The position numbers and the translations under genes are program-made. Positions 8,130 through 17,074 of a stretch of DNA of 64,000 bases are shown piece by piece (position 1 is the stretch's first letter; each line of letters begins with the position of its first letter). The notes under the pieces are model-generated. The model saw nothing but the letters and a program-made list of their open reading frames with translations, made no database searches and was not told where the DNA came from. Where the stretch lies: NCBI GenBank assembly GCA_964444515.1, contig CAYUGY010000001.1:1-64000 (forward strand), given 5' to 3'. This stretch comes from JAIXRY01 sp964444515 (GTDB lineage: Bacteria; Patescibacteriota; Minisyncoccia; Phycocordibacterales; UBA9973).

Positions 8130-9521
8130 ATGGAACGAACATATATCAAAGATATTGGTAACAAAAAAGGGGAGGAGGTGAGTATTTCTGGCTGGGTAGA
8201 TGTGCGCCGGGACCAAGGTAAAATGGTCTTTATGGACATGCGTGACATGACCGGCAAGATTCAATGTGTAGTATTACCTGGATCAAACGGTATCGAAATA
8301 GCCAAAGAAATGCGACCTGAATGGGTTTTGAAAGTTCACGGAAAAGTAAATACTCGTCCGGAAAAAAACATTAATGCAAATGTATTGAATGGAGATATCG
8401 AACTTGAAGTTTTAAATATTGAAGTTTTGAACAAAGCAGAGACACCACCATTTGAACTCGACAAAGACACACGAGAAGTGAGCGAAGATGTGCGAATGAA
8501 ATACAAATATTTGGATTTGCGTACAGAGCGTATGCAAAATAATATTCGTATGCGTGACAAAATCATTACTTTCTTCCGTGAATATATGCATGCAAATGAT
8601 TTCGTAGAAATTGAAACTCCCATTCTTATGAAGGGGACACCTGAAGGTTCTCGTGAGTATCTTGTGCCTTCACGTTTATATCCTGGAAATTTTTATGCAC
8701 TTCCACAATCTCCACAACAATTCAAGCAACTTTGTATGGTGGCAGGCTTTGAAAAATATTTTCAAATTGCACGCTGCATGCGTGACGAAGATACTCGTGG
8801 TGACAGACAACCAGAATTCACTCAGCTCGATTTCGAAATGTCTTTTGTTGAACAAGAAGATGTGCTCTCTTATACAGAAAAAATGTTTATTGAGCTCGTA
8901 CAAAAACTCTATCCAAACAAAAAGATTTCATCACTTCCATTTCCACGTCTTACCTATGCAGAATCTATGGAAAAATATGGTTCTGATAAACCAGATTTGC
9001 GTGTAAACAAAGAAGATCCTGACGAACTTGCCTTTGCTTGGATATTAGATTTTCCAATGTTTGAAAAATTAGATGACGGATCACTACAAGCTCAGCACCA
9101 TCCATTCTGTTCAGTCAAACCAGAAGACAAAGAAAAATTCATGACAGGGACTGATATGTTATCTATTCGTGCGAATGCGTACGACCTAGTTCTTAATGGA
9201 TATGAGCTTTCATCTGGTTCTATTCGTATTCACGACAGCGCAGAACAAAAACAAGTATTCAATCTTTTGAATATCGATGAAGAAACACAACAAAACAAAT
9301 TTGGACATATTCTTGAAGCATTCACTTTTGGAGCACCGCCACATGGAGGATTCGCACCAGGAATTGATCGTATTGTAATGCTTCTACAAAACGAACCGAA
9401 CATTCGTGAGGTTATCGCTTTTCCAAAAACAGGAGAGGGACGAGACCTCATGATGGGAGCACCAGCTCCAATGGGAGAAAAACAGATTACAGAACTAGGG
9501 CTCAAGATAGTAAAAAATTAA
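8130..9521 (+). CDS. aspS: Aspartate--tRNA ligase, compact form without the GAD domain
   Basis: Class IIb synthetase charging tRNA-Asp. The ATG at 8130 (MERTYIKDIGNKKGEE) is chosen over the upstream in-frame ATG at 8073 because the family begins there and a TATAGT box sits 9 bases before it. The protein has 463 residues. The OB-fold anticodon domain spans about 1-105. The catalytic core has motif 2 (FQIARCMRDEDTRGDRQPEFTQLD) and motif 3 (GGFAPGIDRIVM). Bacterial AspRS is near 590 residues because of a GAD domain inserted after YGSDKPDLR; here only a handful of residues separate that motif from ELAFAWILDFPMFE, so the domain is absent. Identity is certain; discrimination between tRNA-Asp and tRNA-Asn cannot be judged. 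Confidence 0.95.
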   Translation: MERTYIKDIGNKKGEEVSISGWVDVRRDQGKMVFMDMRDMTGKIQCVVLPGSNGIEIAKEMRPEWVLKVHGKVNTRPEKNINANVLNGDIELEVLNIEVLNKAETPPFELDKDTREVSEDVRMKYKYLDLRTERMQNNIRMRDKIITFFREYMHANDFVEIETPILMKGTPEGSREYLVPSRLYPGNFYALPQSPQQFKQLCMVAGFEKYFQIARCMRDEDTRGDRQPEFTQLDFEMSFVEQEDVLSYTEKMFIELVQKLYPNKKISSLPFPRLTYAESMEKYGSDKPDLRVNKEDPDELAFAWILDFPMFEKLDDGSLQAQHHPFCSVKPEDKEKFMTGTDMLSIRANAYDLVLNGYELSSGSIRIHDSAEQKQVFNLLNIDEETQQNKFGHILEAFTFGAPPHGGFAPGIDRIVMLLQNEPNIREVIAFPKTGEGRDLMMGAPAPMGEKQITELGLKIVKN

Positions 9522-9523
9522 TA

Positions 9524-9559
9524 AAAAGAGCGAAATCCGAAGGATTTCGCTCTTTTTAT
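9524..9559 (+). terminator. Terminator of aspS
   Basis: AAAAAGAGCGAAATCC-GAA-GGATTTCGCTCTTTTT is a long stem with a T-tract, directly after the aspS stop. Confidence 0.92.
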
Positions 9560-9608
9560 TTCAACTTTATAACTTTCAACTTTCAACTCATTTCGGTATA
9601 ATAACCCT

Positions 9609-10358
9609 ATGTCATTTCTTATCAAAACAGAGCAATTTGAAGGGCCGCTCGACTTATTACTTTCCCTTATTGAAAAGCGTAAGCTTTTTATCAACGATAT
9701 TTCAATCGCTTCTGTTACTGAAGAATACTTGGGTTATATCAACGAATTACGCGATATCAATCTCGAAGAAAAAACAGGTTTCTTGGTTATTGCAGCAACA
9801 CTGATTTTGATAAAATCTCGCTCACTGTTGCCAAATCTCACCCTCACTGTCGAGGAATCTGAACAAGTCACTTCACTAGAAGATCGTCTCAAACGTTATC
9901 AAGCAGCCAAGCGTGGCAGTGAATGGGTTATCAAACGATTAGGAAACCGTTTTATTTTTCTTGCACCAGAACGCAAAAATGATGCACCAGTATTTGCTCC
10001 AGATGAAAAAGTAAACCTCGCCGTACTTCGCGACGCTATCAACAAAGTTCTCAAAGAACTTCCAGCTATTGAAGAAGTACTTCCTGAAGTTTCAGTCGGC
10101 AAAGCAATTTCAATCGAAGAAATGATCGGTAACCTCGAAGAACGAATGCAGAACGCGATGTCAATGAAATTGTCTGACTTTGGTGGAACACGCACACCCA
10201 AAACAAAAGAAGAAAAGGTGTATATGATTGTGTCATTTTTGGCGATGCTCGAATTGGTCCGTCAAGGAATTTTTGAAGTGATGCAAAACGATACCGATGG
10301 AGAAATCACTATTTCAAAACAAGAACCATTACCAGAAGTTAGTGTGGCTACAAATTAG
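9609..10358 (+). CDS. scpA: Segregation and condensation protein A
   Basis: Kleisin subunit of the SMC-ScpAB condensin that organises and segregates the chromosome. The 249-residue protein opens with the family signature FEGPLDLLLSLIEKRKLFINDI (about residues 10-31). It continues with the helical IKSRSLLP segment and ends in a winged-helix C-terminal part that binds the SMC head. TATAAT lies at 9597-9602, 6 bases before the ATG, so this looks like the leaderless first gene of an scpA-scpB-mraY-ftsW-murG operon. scpB starts 3 bases after its stop. Confidence 0.95.
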   Translation: MSFLIKTEQFEGPLDLLLSLIEKRKLFINDISIASVTEEYLGYINELRDINLEEKTGFLVIAATLILIKSRSLLPNLTLTVEESEQVTSLEDRLKRYQAAKRGSEWVIKRLGNRFIFLAPERKNDAPVFAPDEKVNLAVLRDAINKVLKELPAIEEVLPEVSVGKAISIEEMIGNLEERMQNAMSMKLSDFGGTRTPKTKEEKVYMIVSFLAMLELVRQGIFEVMQNDTDGEITISKQEPLPEVSVATN

Positions 10359-10361
10359 TAT

Positions 10362-10913
10362 ATGCAAAACGAATTACTCCTTGAAGCAATTTTATTTGGC
10401 GAATCAGAACCACTTACCGTAGAACGATTGGCAAGCATTATGAATGTTGGCAATGATGAAGTAGTACGAGCAATCACTACACTCAAAGAATCATTAGAGG
10501 GTAGGGGAATTGTGTTGATCGAATCTCCACAAGGTTTTGCGCTCGGTACTCATCCGGAAGCAAGCAAAGTACTTGATCAAATCCGCAAAGATGATTTGAT
10601 GCGAGAACTTTCAAAATCAGCAGTTGAAACATTAGCGATTATTTTGTACGGCGAAAATGTTTCAAAAGGGGACATTGATTTTATTCGTGGAGTTAATTCA
10701 GGTTTTATTTTACGAAATCTTTCCATCAGAGGGCTGATCGAGAAACTAGTAGACGAAAACGATGGACGAAAATATATCTACCGACCAACGCTCGAATTGA
10801 TGCAGTCACTCGGTATCACTAGTCCAACTGATTTAGAAAACAGAGAAGAAATCAAAAATACCTTACTTGGCAGAGTTGTCGAACACAATAAACAAAATGA
10901 AGAAGAACAATAA
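10362..10913 (+). CDS. scpB: Segregation and condensation protein B
   Basis: ScpB dimers bind ScpA in the condensin complex. The 183 residues form two tandem winged-helix domains. Recognisable segments are LLEAILFGESEPLTVERLASIM at the start and LSKSAVETLAIILYGENVSKGDIDFIRGVNS in the second domain. No Shine-Dalgarno precedes the start (AGTATATG). It is translationally linked to scpA by close spacing and followed 9 bases later by mraY, coupling chromosome segregation to wall synthesis in one operon. Confidence 0.94.
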   Translation: MQNELLLEAILFGESEPLTVERLASIMNVGNDEVVRAITTLKESLEGRGIVLIESPQGFALGTHPEASKVLDQIRKDDLMRELSKSAVETLAIILYGENVSKGDIDFIRGVNSGFILRNLSIRGLIEKLVDENDGRKYIYRPTLELMQSLGITSPTDLENREEIKNTLLGRVVEHNKQNEEEQ

Positions 10914-10922
10914 TTTACTTAT

Positions 10923-11978
10923 ATGAACAACGCAATCAAAATCTTATTACCAGTCATCATTTCCTTTATTGTAGGATTTCTTATCACTGGACCACTATCA
11001 AAGTTTTTCATCAAATACAAACTCTGGAAAAGAAAGACTCGCTCTGATGAAACTGTGTCAGAAGATTTCAAAAAAATACACAATGCTGAAGCAGAACTCG
11101 GCACACCACGCGTCGGAGGAATTATCATTTGGGCATCAGTCTCAATCACGATTGCATTGTTCTACGTTTTTTCAATTATTTCACATTCACCACTTGCACT
11201 GAAACTCAATTTCTTGAGCAAGAGTCAAACAGTCGTCCCACTTGCAGCATTCTTACTTTCTGCAGGACTTGGATTGATTGATGACCTTGCGCAAGTATTT
11301 GGTAAGGGTTCTTATGCGCAAGATTCTATTTCAAATCGCAAAATCAAAGTTGGTCTTATTATTTTCATTAGTCTGTTAATTGCATGCTGGTTTGTATTCA
11401 AACTAGGAAGAACATACATCGGTGTTCCATTTTGGGGGCCAATTGAACTTGGTGGAATTGGCTTCACGCTTTTCTTCATTATCACCACACTTGCAGTTTT
11501 CTCATCAAGTGTAATTGACGGCATCGACGGACTTGCGGCTGGAGTTCTCACACCGATTTTTGGTGCATACACCGTGATTGCTTATAGCAACAACCAAATC
11601 AACCTTGCGGCGTTTTGTGCAGTGATTACTGGAGCTATCCTTGTCTTCCTTTGGTTTAATGTGCCACCTGCGCGATTTTATATGGGAGAGACAGGTATGC
11701 TCGCATTGACTGTTGTTCTTTCGGTGATTGCGTTTCTTACCGACACAGTACTCGTATTACCACTGATTGCATTTCCGCTCGTCATGACTTCGTTCTCTGT
11801 TGTTGTTCAAGTGCTTTCATACAAATACCGAAACAAAAAAAGAGTGTTTCTTGTGACACCACTTCATCATCACTTCGAAGCAAAAGGATGGACTCGTCCA
11901 TGTATCACGATGCGTTATTGGATTATTAGTATTGTTTGCAGTGTTCTTGGAACAATCATTGTTATAATCAGCAGATAA
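10923..11978 (+). CDS. mraY: Phospho-N-acetylmuramoyl-pentapeptide transferase
   Basis: Integral membrane enzyme that transfers phospho-MurNAc-pentapeptide to undecaprenyl phosphate, forming lipid I. The 351-residue protein has about ten hydrophobic helices. Family motifs are GTPRVGGI near 61-68, GLIDDL near 118, the active-site loop VIDGIDGLAAG near 200, MGETGMLAL near 255, and the diagnostic PLHHHFEAKGW near 315. It begins the wall segment of the operon, followed by ftsW and murG in the conserved dcw order. murD and murC, which usually sit nearby, are absent from this stretch. Confidence 0.96.
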   Translation: MNNAIKILLPVIISFIVGFLITGPLSKFFIKYKLWKRKTRSDETVSEDFKKIHNAEAELGTPRVGGIIIWASVSITIALFYVFSIISHSPLALKLNFLSKSQTVVPLAAFLLSAGLGLIDDLAQVFGKGSYAQDSISNRKIKVGLIIFISLLIACWFVFKLGRTYIGVPFWGPIELGGIGFTLFFIITTLAVFSSSVIDGIDGLAAGVLTPIFGAYTVIAYSNNQINLAAFCAVITGAILVFLWFNVPPARFYMGETGMLALTVVLSVIAFLTDTVLVLPLIAFPLVMTSFSVVVQVLSYKYRNKKRVFLVTPLHHHFEAKGWTRPCITMRYWIISIVCSVLGTIIVIISR

Positions 11979-11979
11979 C

Positions 11980-13104
11980 ATGCACAACAAAACAGAATCA
12001 AAACCATTCGACAAAATATTTTTTGGAATCGTCATCGCACTACTGGTGATTGGTATTTTTTCTTTTGTTTCAGCATCATTTGGTATTCTCGCAAAAAATA
12101 CTGCAAAGTTTTATAGTGTCGTGCTCAATCATATTTTACTCGGTCTTGTTGGTGGATTGATTACACTGTATATCACATCACGTATTCCATACACATTCTG
12201 GAAAAAGAAAGCGTTTTATATTTTCTTGGGAGCTGTTGGTGCAACTTGTCTTGTGTTTGTACCAGGACTTGCGCTCAAACACGGGGGCGCACAACGCTGG
12301 ATTGCTATTGGTCCCGTATCATTTCAACCAGCTGAATTACTCAAAATCGCATTCGTCATTTATTTTGCTGGATGGCTTTCTTGGGCAAAGGGTAGAGTCA
12401 AAGATTTCAAATGGAGTATCTTACCATTGATTATTCTCCTTGGTATTATTTCTGTGGTACTCCTCAAACAACCTGACACCAAAAGTCTTATTCTGATGAT
12501 TGTCTCAGCACTCGGGATGCTGATTGTTTCTGGTGTCAGATGGAAACATGTACTTCTCACCGGCGGGGTAGCAGTGGTAGGACTATTGATACTACTAACT
12601 TTCAAACCATACCTCAAAGACCGTTTAATGACCTTTATGGACCCTTCTCGTGACCCATCAGGCTCTTCATATCAATTACAACAATCACTCATCGCTATCG
12701 GCTCAGGAGGTATTACCGGACGAGGATATGGTCAAAGTATTCAGAAATTCAGTTATCTTCCAGAACCCCAAGGTGACTCAATTTTTGCCGTCATGGGGGA
12801 GGAATATGGCTTTATTGGAGGGATTTTCATCATTGCGCTCTATGTAGCATTTGCATTGCGTGGGTTAAAAATCGCAAACAGCACGAATGATCAATTTGGC
12901 AAATTACTCGTTACCGGACTTGTTATTTTGATTACTGCACAATCATTTTTGAACATTGCTTCGATTGTTGGACTATTTCCATTGACCGGTGTCCCGCTCG
13001 TGTTCATGAGTCACGGAGGCACTGCTTTACTCTTTTCACTTGCAGCTGTTGGAATCATTTTGAATGTGTCGAGAAGCAACAAACATAATACTGTGGTAAA
13101 ATAA
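11980..13104 (+). CDS. ftsW: Lipid II polymerase FtsW (SEDS family)
   Basis: SEDS-family membrane glycosyltransferase that polymerises lipid II at the division site with a class B PBP. The 374 residues have about ten membrane helices. The long periplasmic loop contains the family motif LPEPQGDSIFAVMGEEYGF near 255-273, and the last helices show the conserved MSHGGTALLFSLAAVGIILN. Position between mraY and murG and the E-rich loop favour FtsW over RodA, although a second SEDS gene outside the window cannot be excluded. The ATG is 2 bases after the mraY stop. Confidence 0.92.
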   Translation: MHNKTESKPFDKIFFGIVIALLVIGIFSFVSASFGILAKNTAKFYSVVLNHILLGLVGGLITLYITSRIPYTFWKKKAFYIFLGAVGATCLVFVPGLALKHGGAQRWIAIGPVSFQPAELLKIAFVIYFAGWLSWAKGRVKDFKWSILPLIILLGIISVVLLKQPDTKSLILMIVSALGMLIVSGVRWKHVLLTGGVAVVGLLILLTFKPYLKDRLMTFMDPSRDPSGSSYQLQQSLIAIGSGGITGRGYGQSIQKFSYLPEPQGDSIFAVMGEEYGFIGGIFIIALYVAFALRGLKIANSTNDQFGKLLVTGLVILITAQSFLNIASIVGLFPLTGVPLVFMSHGGTALLFSLAAVGIILNVSRSNKHNTVVK

Positions 13105-13111
13105 TACAATT

Positions 13112-14236
13112 ATGAAGATACTATTTACTGGTGGCGGAACAGGAGGACATTTTTACCCAATCATTGCTGTTGCAGAACGCGTGAATGAGTTGGCAGACAG
13201 AGAAAAACTCTCTGGTGTCAAACTCTACTATATGTCCAACGAAGAATATGACAAGAAAGCCTTGTTCGAAAATGGCATTACATTTGTCATGGTACCGGCA
13301 GGTAAACTTCGCATCTATCCATCTATCAAAAACTTTTTTGATATGTTCAAAACAGCAGGTGGAATACTAACTGCAATCGTAAAAATGTTTGTCATTTATC
13401 CTGATGTCATTTTTTCAAAAGGCGCATATGCGAGTTTTCCAGCATTGATGGCTGCACGAATACTTCGAATACCAGTCGTTATCCATGAATCAGACTCTGC
13501 GCCAGGAAGAGTCAATAAGTGGGCGGGCAAATTTGCAAAACGAATTGCAATTTCATTCCCTGAAGCACTAGAATATTTTCCAAAAGAACATACTGCTTGG
13601 ACAGGGCAACCGATTCGCAAAGAATTACTACAACCAGCAAAAGAAGGTCCGTACGAATTTTTCAAATTACAAAAAGGTATCCCTACCATTTTTATATTAG
13701 GAGGATCACAAGGCTCTGCGATTATCAATGATGCAATTCTTGAAGCATTGCCAGTACTGCTTCCAAATTATCAAATTATTCATCAAGTTGGCCGTGCCAA
13801 CAAAGACGATGTACTCAAACGGATCAGTGTCATTCTTGATGATTATGAATACAAAGACCGATATCACCCAATAGACCTCCTTAGTCCAGTTCAAATGAAA
13901 ATGGCTGCAGGTGCTGCATCTGTTGTTATTTCTCGTGCAGGTTCAACAATCTTTGAAATCGCTTGCTGGGGAATTCCATCGATTCTTATTCCATTCAATC
14001 AATCAAACGGCGACCATGCCAAGAAAAACGCTTTTGCGTATGCACGAGCAGGTGGTTGTACAGTACTTCAAGAAGACAATATTTCTCCGAACATTCTACT
14101 AAACGCAATCAATGATATTGTACTCAACGAAAACACTCACGAAGCAATGCGCAACGCCGCAAAGAAATGGAGTCGCCCCGACGCAGCAGAAACAATCGCA
14201 AATGAAATTTTGGATATTGCGAAATCACACGATTAA
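13112..14236 (+). CDS. murG: UDP-N-acetylglucosamine--undecaprenyl-PP-MurNAc-pentapeptide transferase
   Basis: Peripheral GT-B glycosyltransferase that adds GlcNAc to lipid I, giving lipid II. The 374 residues start with the diagnostic glycine-rich loop TGGGTGGHFYPIIAVAE (about 6-22). The second G loop GGSQGS lies near 195. The donor-site block SRAGSTIFEIACWGIPSILIPF follows near 270, and the family N/Q motif FNQSNGDHAKKNA after it. Last gene of the scpA operon; gltX follows with its own likely promoter. Confidence 0.96.
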   Translation: MKILFTGGGTGGHFYPIIAVAERVNELADREKLSGVKLYYMSNEEYDKKALFENGITFVMVPAGKLRIYPSIKNFFDMFKTAGGILTAIVKMFVIYPDVIFSKGAYASFPALMAARILRIPVVIHESDSAPGRVNKWAGKFAKRIAISFPEALEYFPKEHTAWTGQPIRKELLQPAKEGPYEFFKLQKGIPTIFILGGSQGSAIINDAILEALPVLLPNYQIIHQVGRANKDDVLKRISVILDDYEYKDRYHPIDLLSPVQMKMAAGAASVVISRAGSTIFEIACWGIPSILIPFNQSNGDHAKKNAFAYARAGGCTVLQEDNISPNILLNAINDIVLNENTHEAMRNAAKKWSRPDAAETIANEILDIAKSHD

Positions 14237-14293
14237 TTAATTTTGTCAAACAGGGGACAGATATCAAAAAAAATGGTATTATCGAACTCATAT

Positions 14294-15667
14294 ATGACAA
14301 ACAAAACAGACAAAAAAGTCGTTACTCGTTTTGCTCCAAGTCCGACCGGACACTTACATATTGGCGGTGTTCGCACGATGCTTTTTAATTATTTATGGGC
14401 ACGCAAACACGGTGGAGAATTCTTGTTGCGCATTGAAGATACTGACAAAGAGCGCTCAAAAAAAGAATTCGAGGATAGTATTTTGGAGTCATTCAAATGG
14501 CTCGGTCTTTCGTATGATGCAATGTATCGTCAATCAGAAAACACTGAAGTCTATAAAAAATATCTTGAACAACTTATTACCGAAGACAAGGCATATATTT
14601 CAAAAGAAGAACCAAAAGAACCTGGTGATCGTGATTCAGTGATTCGTTTTCGAAATCCAAACAAAGTCGTCACATTTGATGACAAAATCATGGGGACCAT
14701 TTCGATTGATACGACTGACCTTGGTGATTTCGTTATTGCCAAAGATTTTGAAACTCCCGTTTTTCATTTTGCCAATGTTGTTGATGATTTTGAAATGGGT
14801 ATTACCGTCATTATGCGCGGACAAGAACATGCACCAAACACACCTCGCCAGATTCTAATCTGGGAAGCATTCGGTTGGGAGCTTCCAGAATACGCACACA
14901 TTCCACTCATCCTTGCACCTGACAAAACAAAGCTCTCAAAGCGCCATGGTGCGCTTGATACACGTGAATATCGCAACCTTGGATATCTTCCAGAAGCAAT
15001 TATCAACTTCATGGCACTCATTGGATGGAATCCCGGAACTGAACAAGAAATTTTTTCATTAACAGAACTAATCAACGACTTTGATTTAGGGCGTGTTCAA
15101 AAAAGTCCTGGTGTTTTCAATATAGAAAAACTTGATTGGATGAATCGTGAGTACATCAAACTCCTTGGTCCTGACGCAACACAATCTGCAATGCTTATGT
15201 ACATCCCAAACACAATTAGAAATCTTGCTGGGTACTCAAATGAGATGACTGCACGAATTGCGCCGATCATCATGGAACGAATTTCAAAATGGAGTGACAT
15301 TACAACACTCGCTGATTCAGGTGAACTTAGTTATTACTTTGAACAACCAAGTTACGAAAAAAATGCACTCTTTTTTGCAAAAACAAAATTAACTACCGAT
15401 ACCAAATATACTGATCTAATTGCGATAATTGAAGGTCTTAAAATGCGATTAGAGGCCCTCGAAAATGCTGACTGGAATACTGAGTCGATTAAAAAATCAA
15501 TTTGGGACTACACAGAATCAGTTGGTCGCGGCGATGCGCTTTGGCCAATGCGATATGCATTATCAGGTAAAGACAAATCTCCGGATCCGTTTATATTGAG
15601 TGAGACCCTTGGGAAAGAAGAGACATTGGGGCGACTTGATATAGCTATCCAAAAATTACAAAATTAA
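14294..15667 (+). CDS. gltX: Glutamate--tRNA ligase
   Basis: Class I synthetase charging tRNA-Glu (and often tRNA-Gln in bacteria lacking GlnRS). The ATG at 14294 (MTNKTDKKVVTRFAPSPTG) is preferred to an upstream TTG in frame because the family begins with this segment. The 457-residue protein has HLHIGGVRT near 19-27 and the KMSKS-equivalent KLSKRHG near 215-221. The tRNA-contact region DREYRNLG-type and the C-terminal anticodon cage are present. It is a little shorter than the common 470-490 residues. A TATTAT box stands 11 bases before the start, and a strong terminator follows. Confidence 0.95.
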   Translation: MTNKTDKKVVTRFAPSPTGHLHIGGVRTMLFNYLWARKHGGEFLLRIEDTDKERSKKEFEDSILESFKWLGLSYDAMYRQSENTEVYKKYLEQLITEDKAYISKEEPKEPGDRDSVIRFRNPNKVVTFDDKIMGTISIDTTDLGDFVIAKDFETPVFHFANVVDDFEMGITVIMRGQEHAPNTPRQILIWEAFGWELPEYAHIPLILAPDKTKLSKRHGALDTREYRNLGYLPEAIINFMALIGWNPGTEQEIFSLTELINDFDLGRVQKSPGVFNIEKLDWMNREYIKLLGPDATQSAMLMYIPNTIRNLAGYSNEMTARIAPIIMERISKWSDITTLADSGELSYYFEQPSYEKNALFFAKTKLTTDTKYTDLIAIIEGLKMRLEALENADWNTESIKKSIWDYTESVGRGDALWPMRYALSGKDKSPDPFILSETLGKEETLGRLDIAIQKLQN

Positions 15668-15687
15668 ACAGGGAAGTTTGAATAAAA

Positions 15688-15724
15688 TAAAAATCTGGAA
15701 AAAAAATCCAGATTTTTATTTTTA
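15688..15724 (+). terminator. Terminator of gltX
   Basis: AAAATCTGGA-7nt-TCCAGATTTTT stem followed by T-rich sequence. Confidence 0.85.
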
Positions 15725-15756
15725 AAATTTTTTGAAAAAAGTGACAAAATCCTTGG

Positions 15757-15925
15757 GGAATCAAGATGGTTAGAAATCTGACCATGTCGCAAAAGTCATT
15801 GTCCGACACCTAGATTTACTAGGTGTCGGACAATGGGCGCCAATCTTATTGGGACATTAATCGTTATATATTATATAAGGATTAATGTCGCAAAAGATAT
15901 ATTGTGCGACATATATATAGTTTTC
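15757..15925. other. Cluster of inverted repeats between gltX and the CAP gene
   Basis: A gene-free stretch densely packed with hairpins. There is a short ATGGT/ACCAT repeat near 15764-15785, then a perfect 17-bp stem CATTGTCCGACACCTAG-5nt at 15797-15835. CATTAATC...GATTAATG follows at 15855-15887, with a TTATATA/TATATAA stem nested inside. ATGTCGCA...TGCGACAT lies at 15885-15912. The word TGTCGCAAAAG occurs twice (15785-15795 and 15887-15897). A DnaA-box-like TTTTCCACA follows near 15920. There is no T-tract after the main hairpin, so it is not a plain terminator. It could be a structured RNA, a regulatory site or a recombination site. Confidence 0.6.
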
Positions 15926-15930
15926 CACAC

Positions 15931-16845
15931 CTAGTTCCCTGAGGCAGCACAGTTGTTGAAGGACTTGACCTCGTCATTATATTCTTGCACTAACTTTCTT
16001 GTTTCTGAAACAAGCTTATTATATTCATCAACAAACTTGTTGTACGATTTAATCTTGTCAGCATATCCAAGCAAACTACTTGCTGAAGGTGCTGTTACCT
16101 CCCCTTTCATGACGGTCAATGTTTTTTCAAGTGTCGCCAAATGTATTTGATTATTTTCAACTTGGTTTTTTATTGTCTCACTTACAAATGGACAAGCATT
16201 GCGAGGTAAACCAAAATGTTGCACAGCAAACCATACTTCATTACCATGATAATTTCCTTTCACAATTCCGACACCAATTTCGGTATATCTAAAATTCAAA
16301 ATGTTTGCTCTGTGTCCTGGGCTATTCATCCATGCAGTTACTACTGCGTCACTGTTATCAAAATTTCCTAACGCCAAATTTTCGCCAATCATAATATATT
16401 CATATCCTTGATTTTCAACCAAATCAGAAACACCTTTTCCGTCAGGTGATTGGTGTTCAAAATACTGTCGCACCAACATATCGTCAGCTTTGAATTCTGC
16501 AGAGTTATCCAAATTCAAACTTTCTTTAAAAGGTGACAACCCACGAGCAACTCGCTCTCTGTTTGTTGCACTAATAATACCCACTAATGTTAGAGGTTCA
16601 TTTTTTGTTGATATTTTATCTTTGAAATTTTTTATAACAGAAAGTGGTCCAGCATTATTAACTGTTTCAGTTTTTATTTGCTCGTTTGATATATCACTAT
16701 TTTTTTCTGTACTCGTAGCATTGATTGTACTTGTAGTGTTATGTAAAAAAGTGCTTATTTTTGTATAAGCAATACCAAGATCATCACGCATCGTATAGAT
16801 GGAGAAAATGACAAACAATATAAGAAGTATTCTAAAAAATTTCAN
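15931..16845 (-). CDS. CAP-domain (SCP/PR-1 type) secreted protein, start at assembly gap
   Basis: An exported protein with a CAP domain, a fold found in secreted bacterial proteins of mostly unknown activity. The frame is open to the edge of the N run. If the Ns are a pure spacer, the ATG spans the gap (start at 16845) and gives MKFFRILLILFVIFSIYT, a signal or anchor helix, for 304 residues in all. The CAP domain (about 90-215) shows FEHQSPDGKGVSDLV, the IMIGENLALGNF block, WMNSPGHRANILN and a terminal VWFAVQHFG. A coiled-coil tail follows (about 235-300). The Ada-like gene lies just upstream on the same strand, with its stop codon inside the 83-bp repeat. Confidence 0.82.
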   Translation of the reverse strand, partial: XKFFRILLILFVIFSIYTMRDDLGIAYTKISTFLHNTTSTINATSTEKNSDISNEQIKTETVNNAGPLSVIKNFKDKISTKNEPLTLVGIISATNRERVARGLSPFKESLNLDNSAEFKADDMLVRQYFEHQSPDGKGVSDLVENQGYEYIMIGENLALGNFDNSDAVVTAWMNSPGHRANILNFRYTEIGVGIVKGNYHGNEVWFAVQHFGLPRNACPFVSETIKNQVENNQIHLATLEKTLTVMKGEVTAPSASSLLGYADKIKSYNKFVDEYNKLVSETRKLVQEYNDEVKSFNNCAASGN

Positions 16846-17074
16846 NNNNNNNNNNNNNNNNNNNNNNNNNNNNNNNNNNNNNNNNNNNNNNNNNNNNNNN
16901 NNNNNNNNNNNNNNNNNNNNNNNNNNNNNNNNNNNNNNNNNNNNTTGTATATTACATTATAAGATAAACAGGCCTAGCAACCATCAGCAGGTGACAAACA
17001 ATATAAGAAGTATTCTAAAAAATTTCATTGTATATTACATTATAAGATAAACAGGCCTAGCAACCATCAGCAGG
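16809..17074. repeat. 83-bp tandem repeat interrupted by a 100-N assembly gap
   Basis: The sequence from TGACAAACAATATAAG to CAACCATCAGCAGG occurs on both sides of the N run. If the 100 Ns are removed, the two copies are perfect tandem units of 83 bases (starts 16809 and 16992, difference 183 minus 100; the next unit boundary is at 17074). Each unit carries the last codons and stop of the upstream gene and the first 12 or so codons of the CAP gene. The inner copy therefore encodes only a 14-residue aborted peptide. The true copy number is unknown. Confidence 0.8.
16845..16944. other. Assembly gap of 100 N
   Basis: The run has exactly 100 Ns, the conventional length for a gap of unknown size. 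Flanks continue each other perfectly within the 83-bp repeat, so the gap was probably caused by that repeat rather than by missing unique sequence. Confidence 0.9.

Noticed and set aside
15900..15930. Replication origin at the hairpin cluster, based on a TTTTCCACA box
   Set aside because: Only a single DnaA-box-like word, no cluster of boxes and no dnaA or dnaN gene nearby. A similar single box near 47210 shows that such words occur by chance.
16785..16830. CRISPR-like array from the repeat around the gap
   Set aside because: The units are directly adjacent 83-base tandem copies with no spacers and overlap coding sequence.
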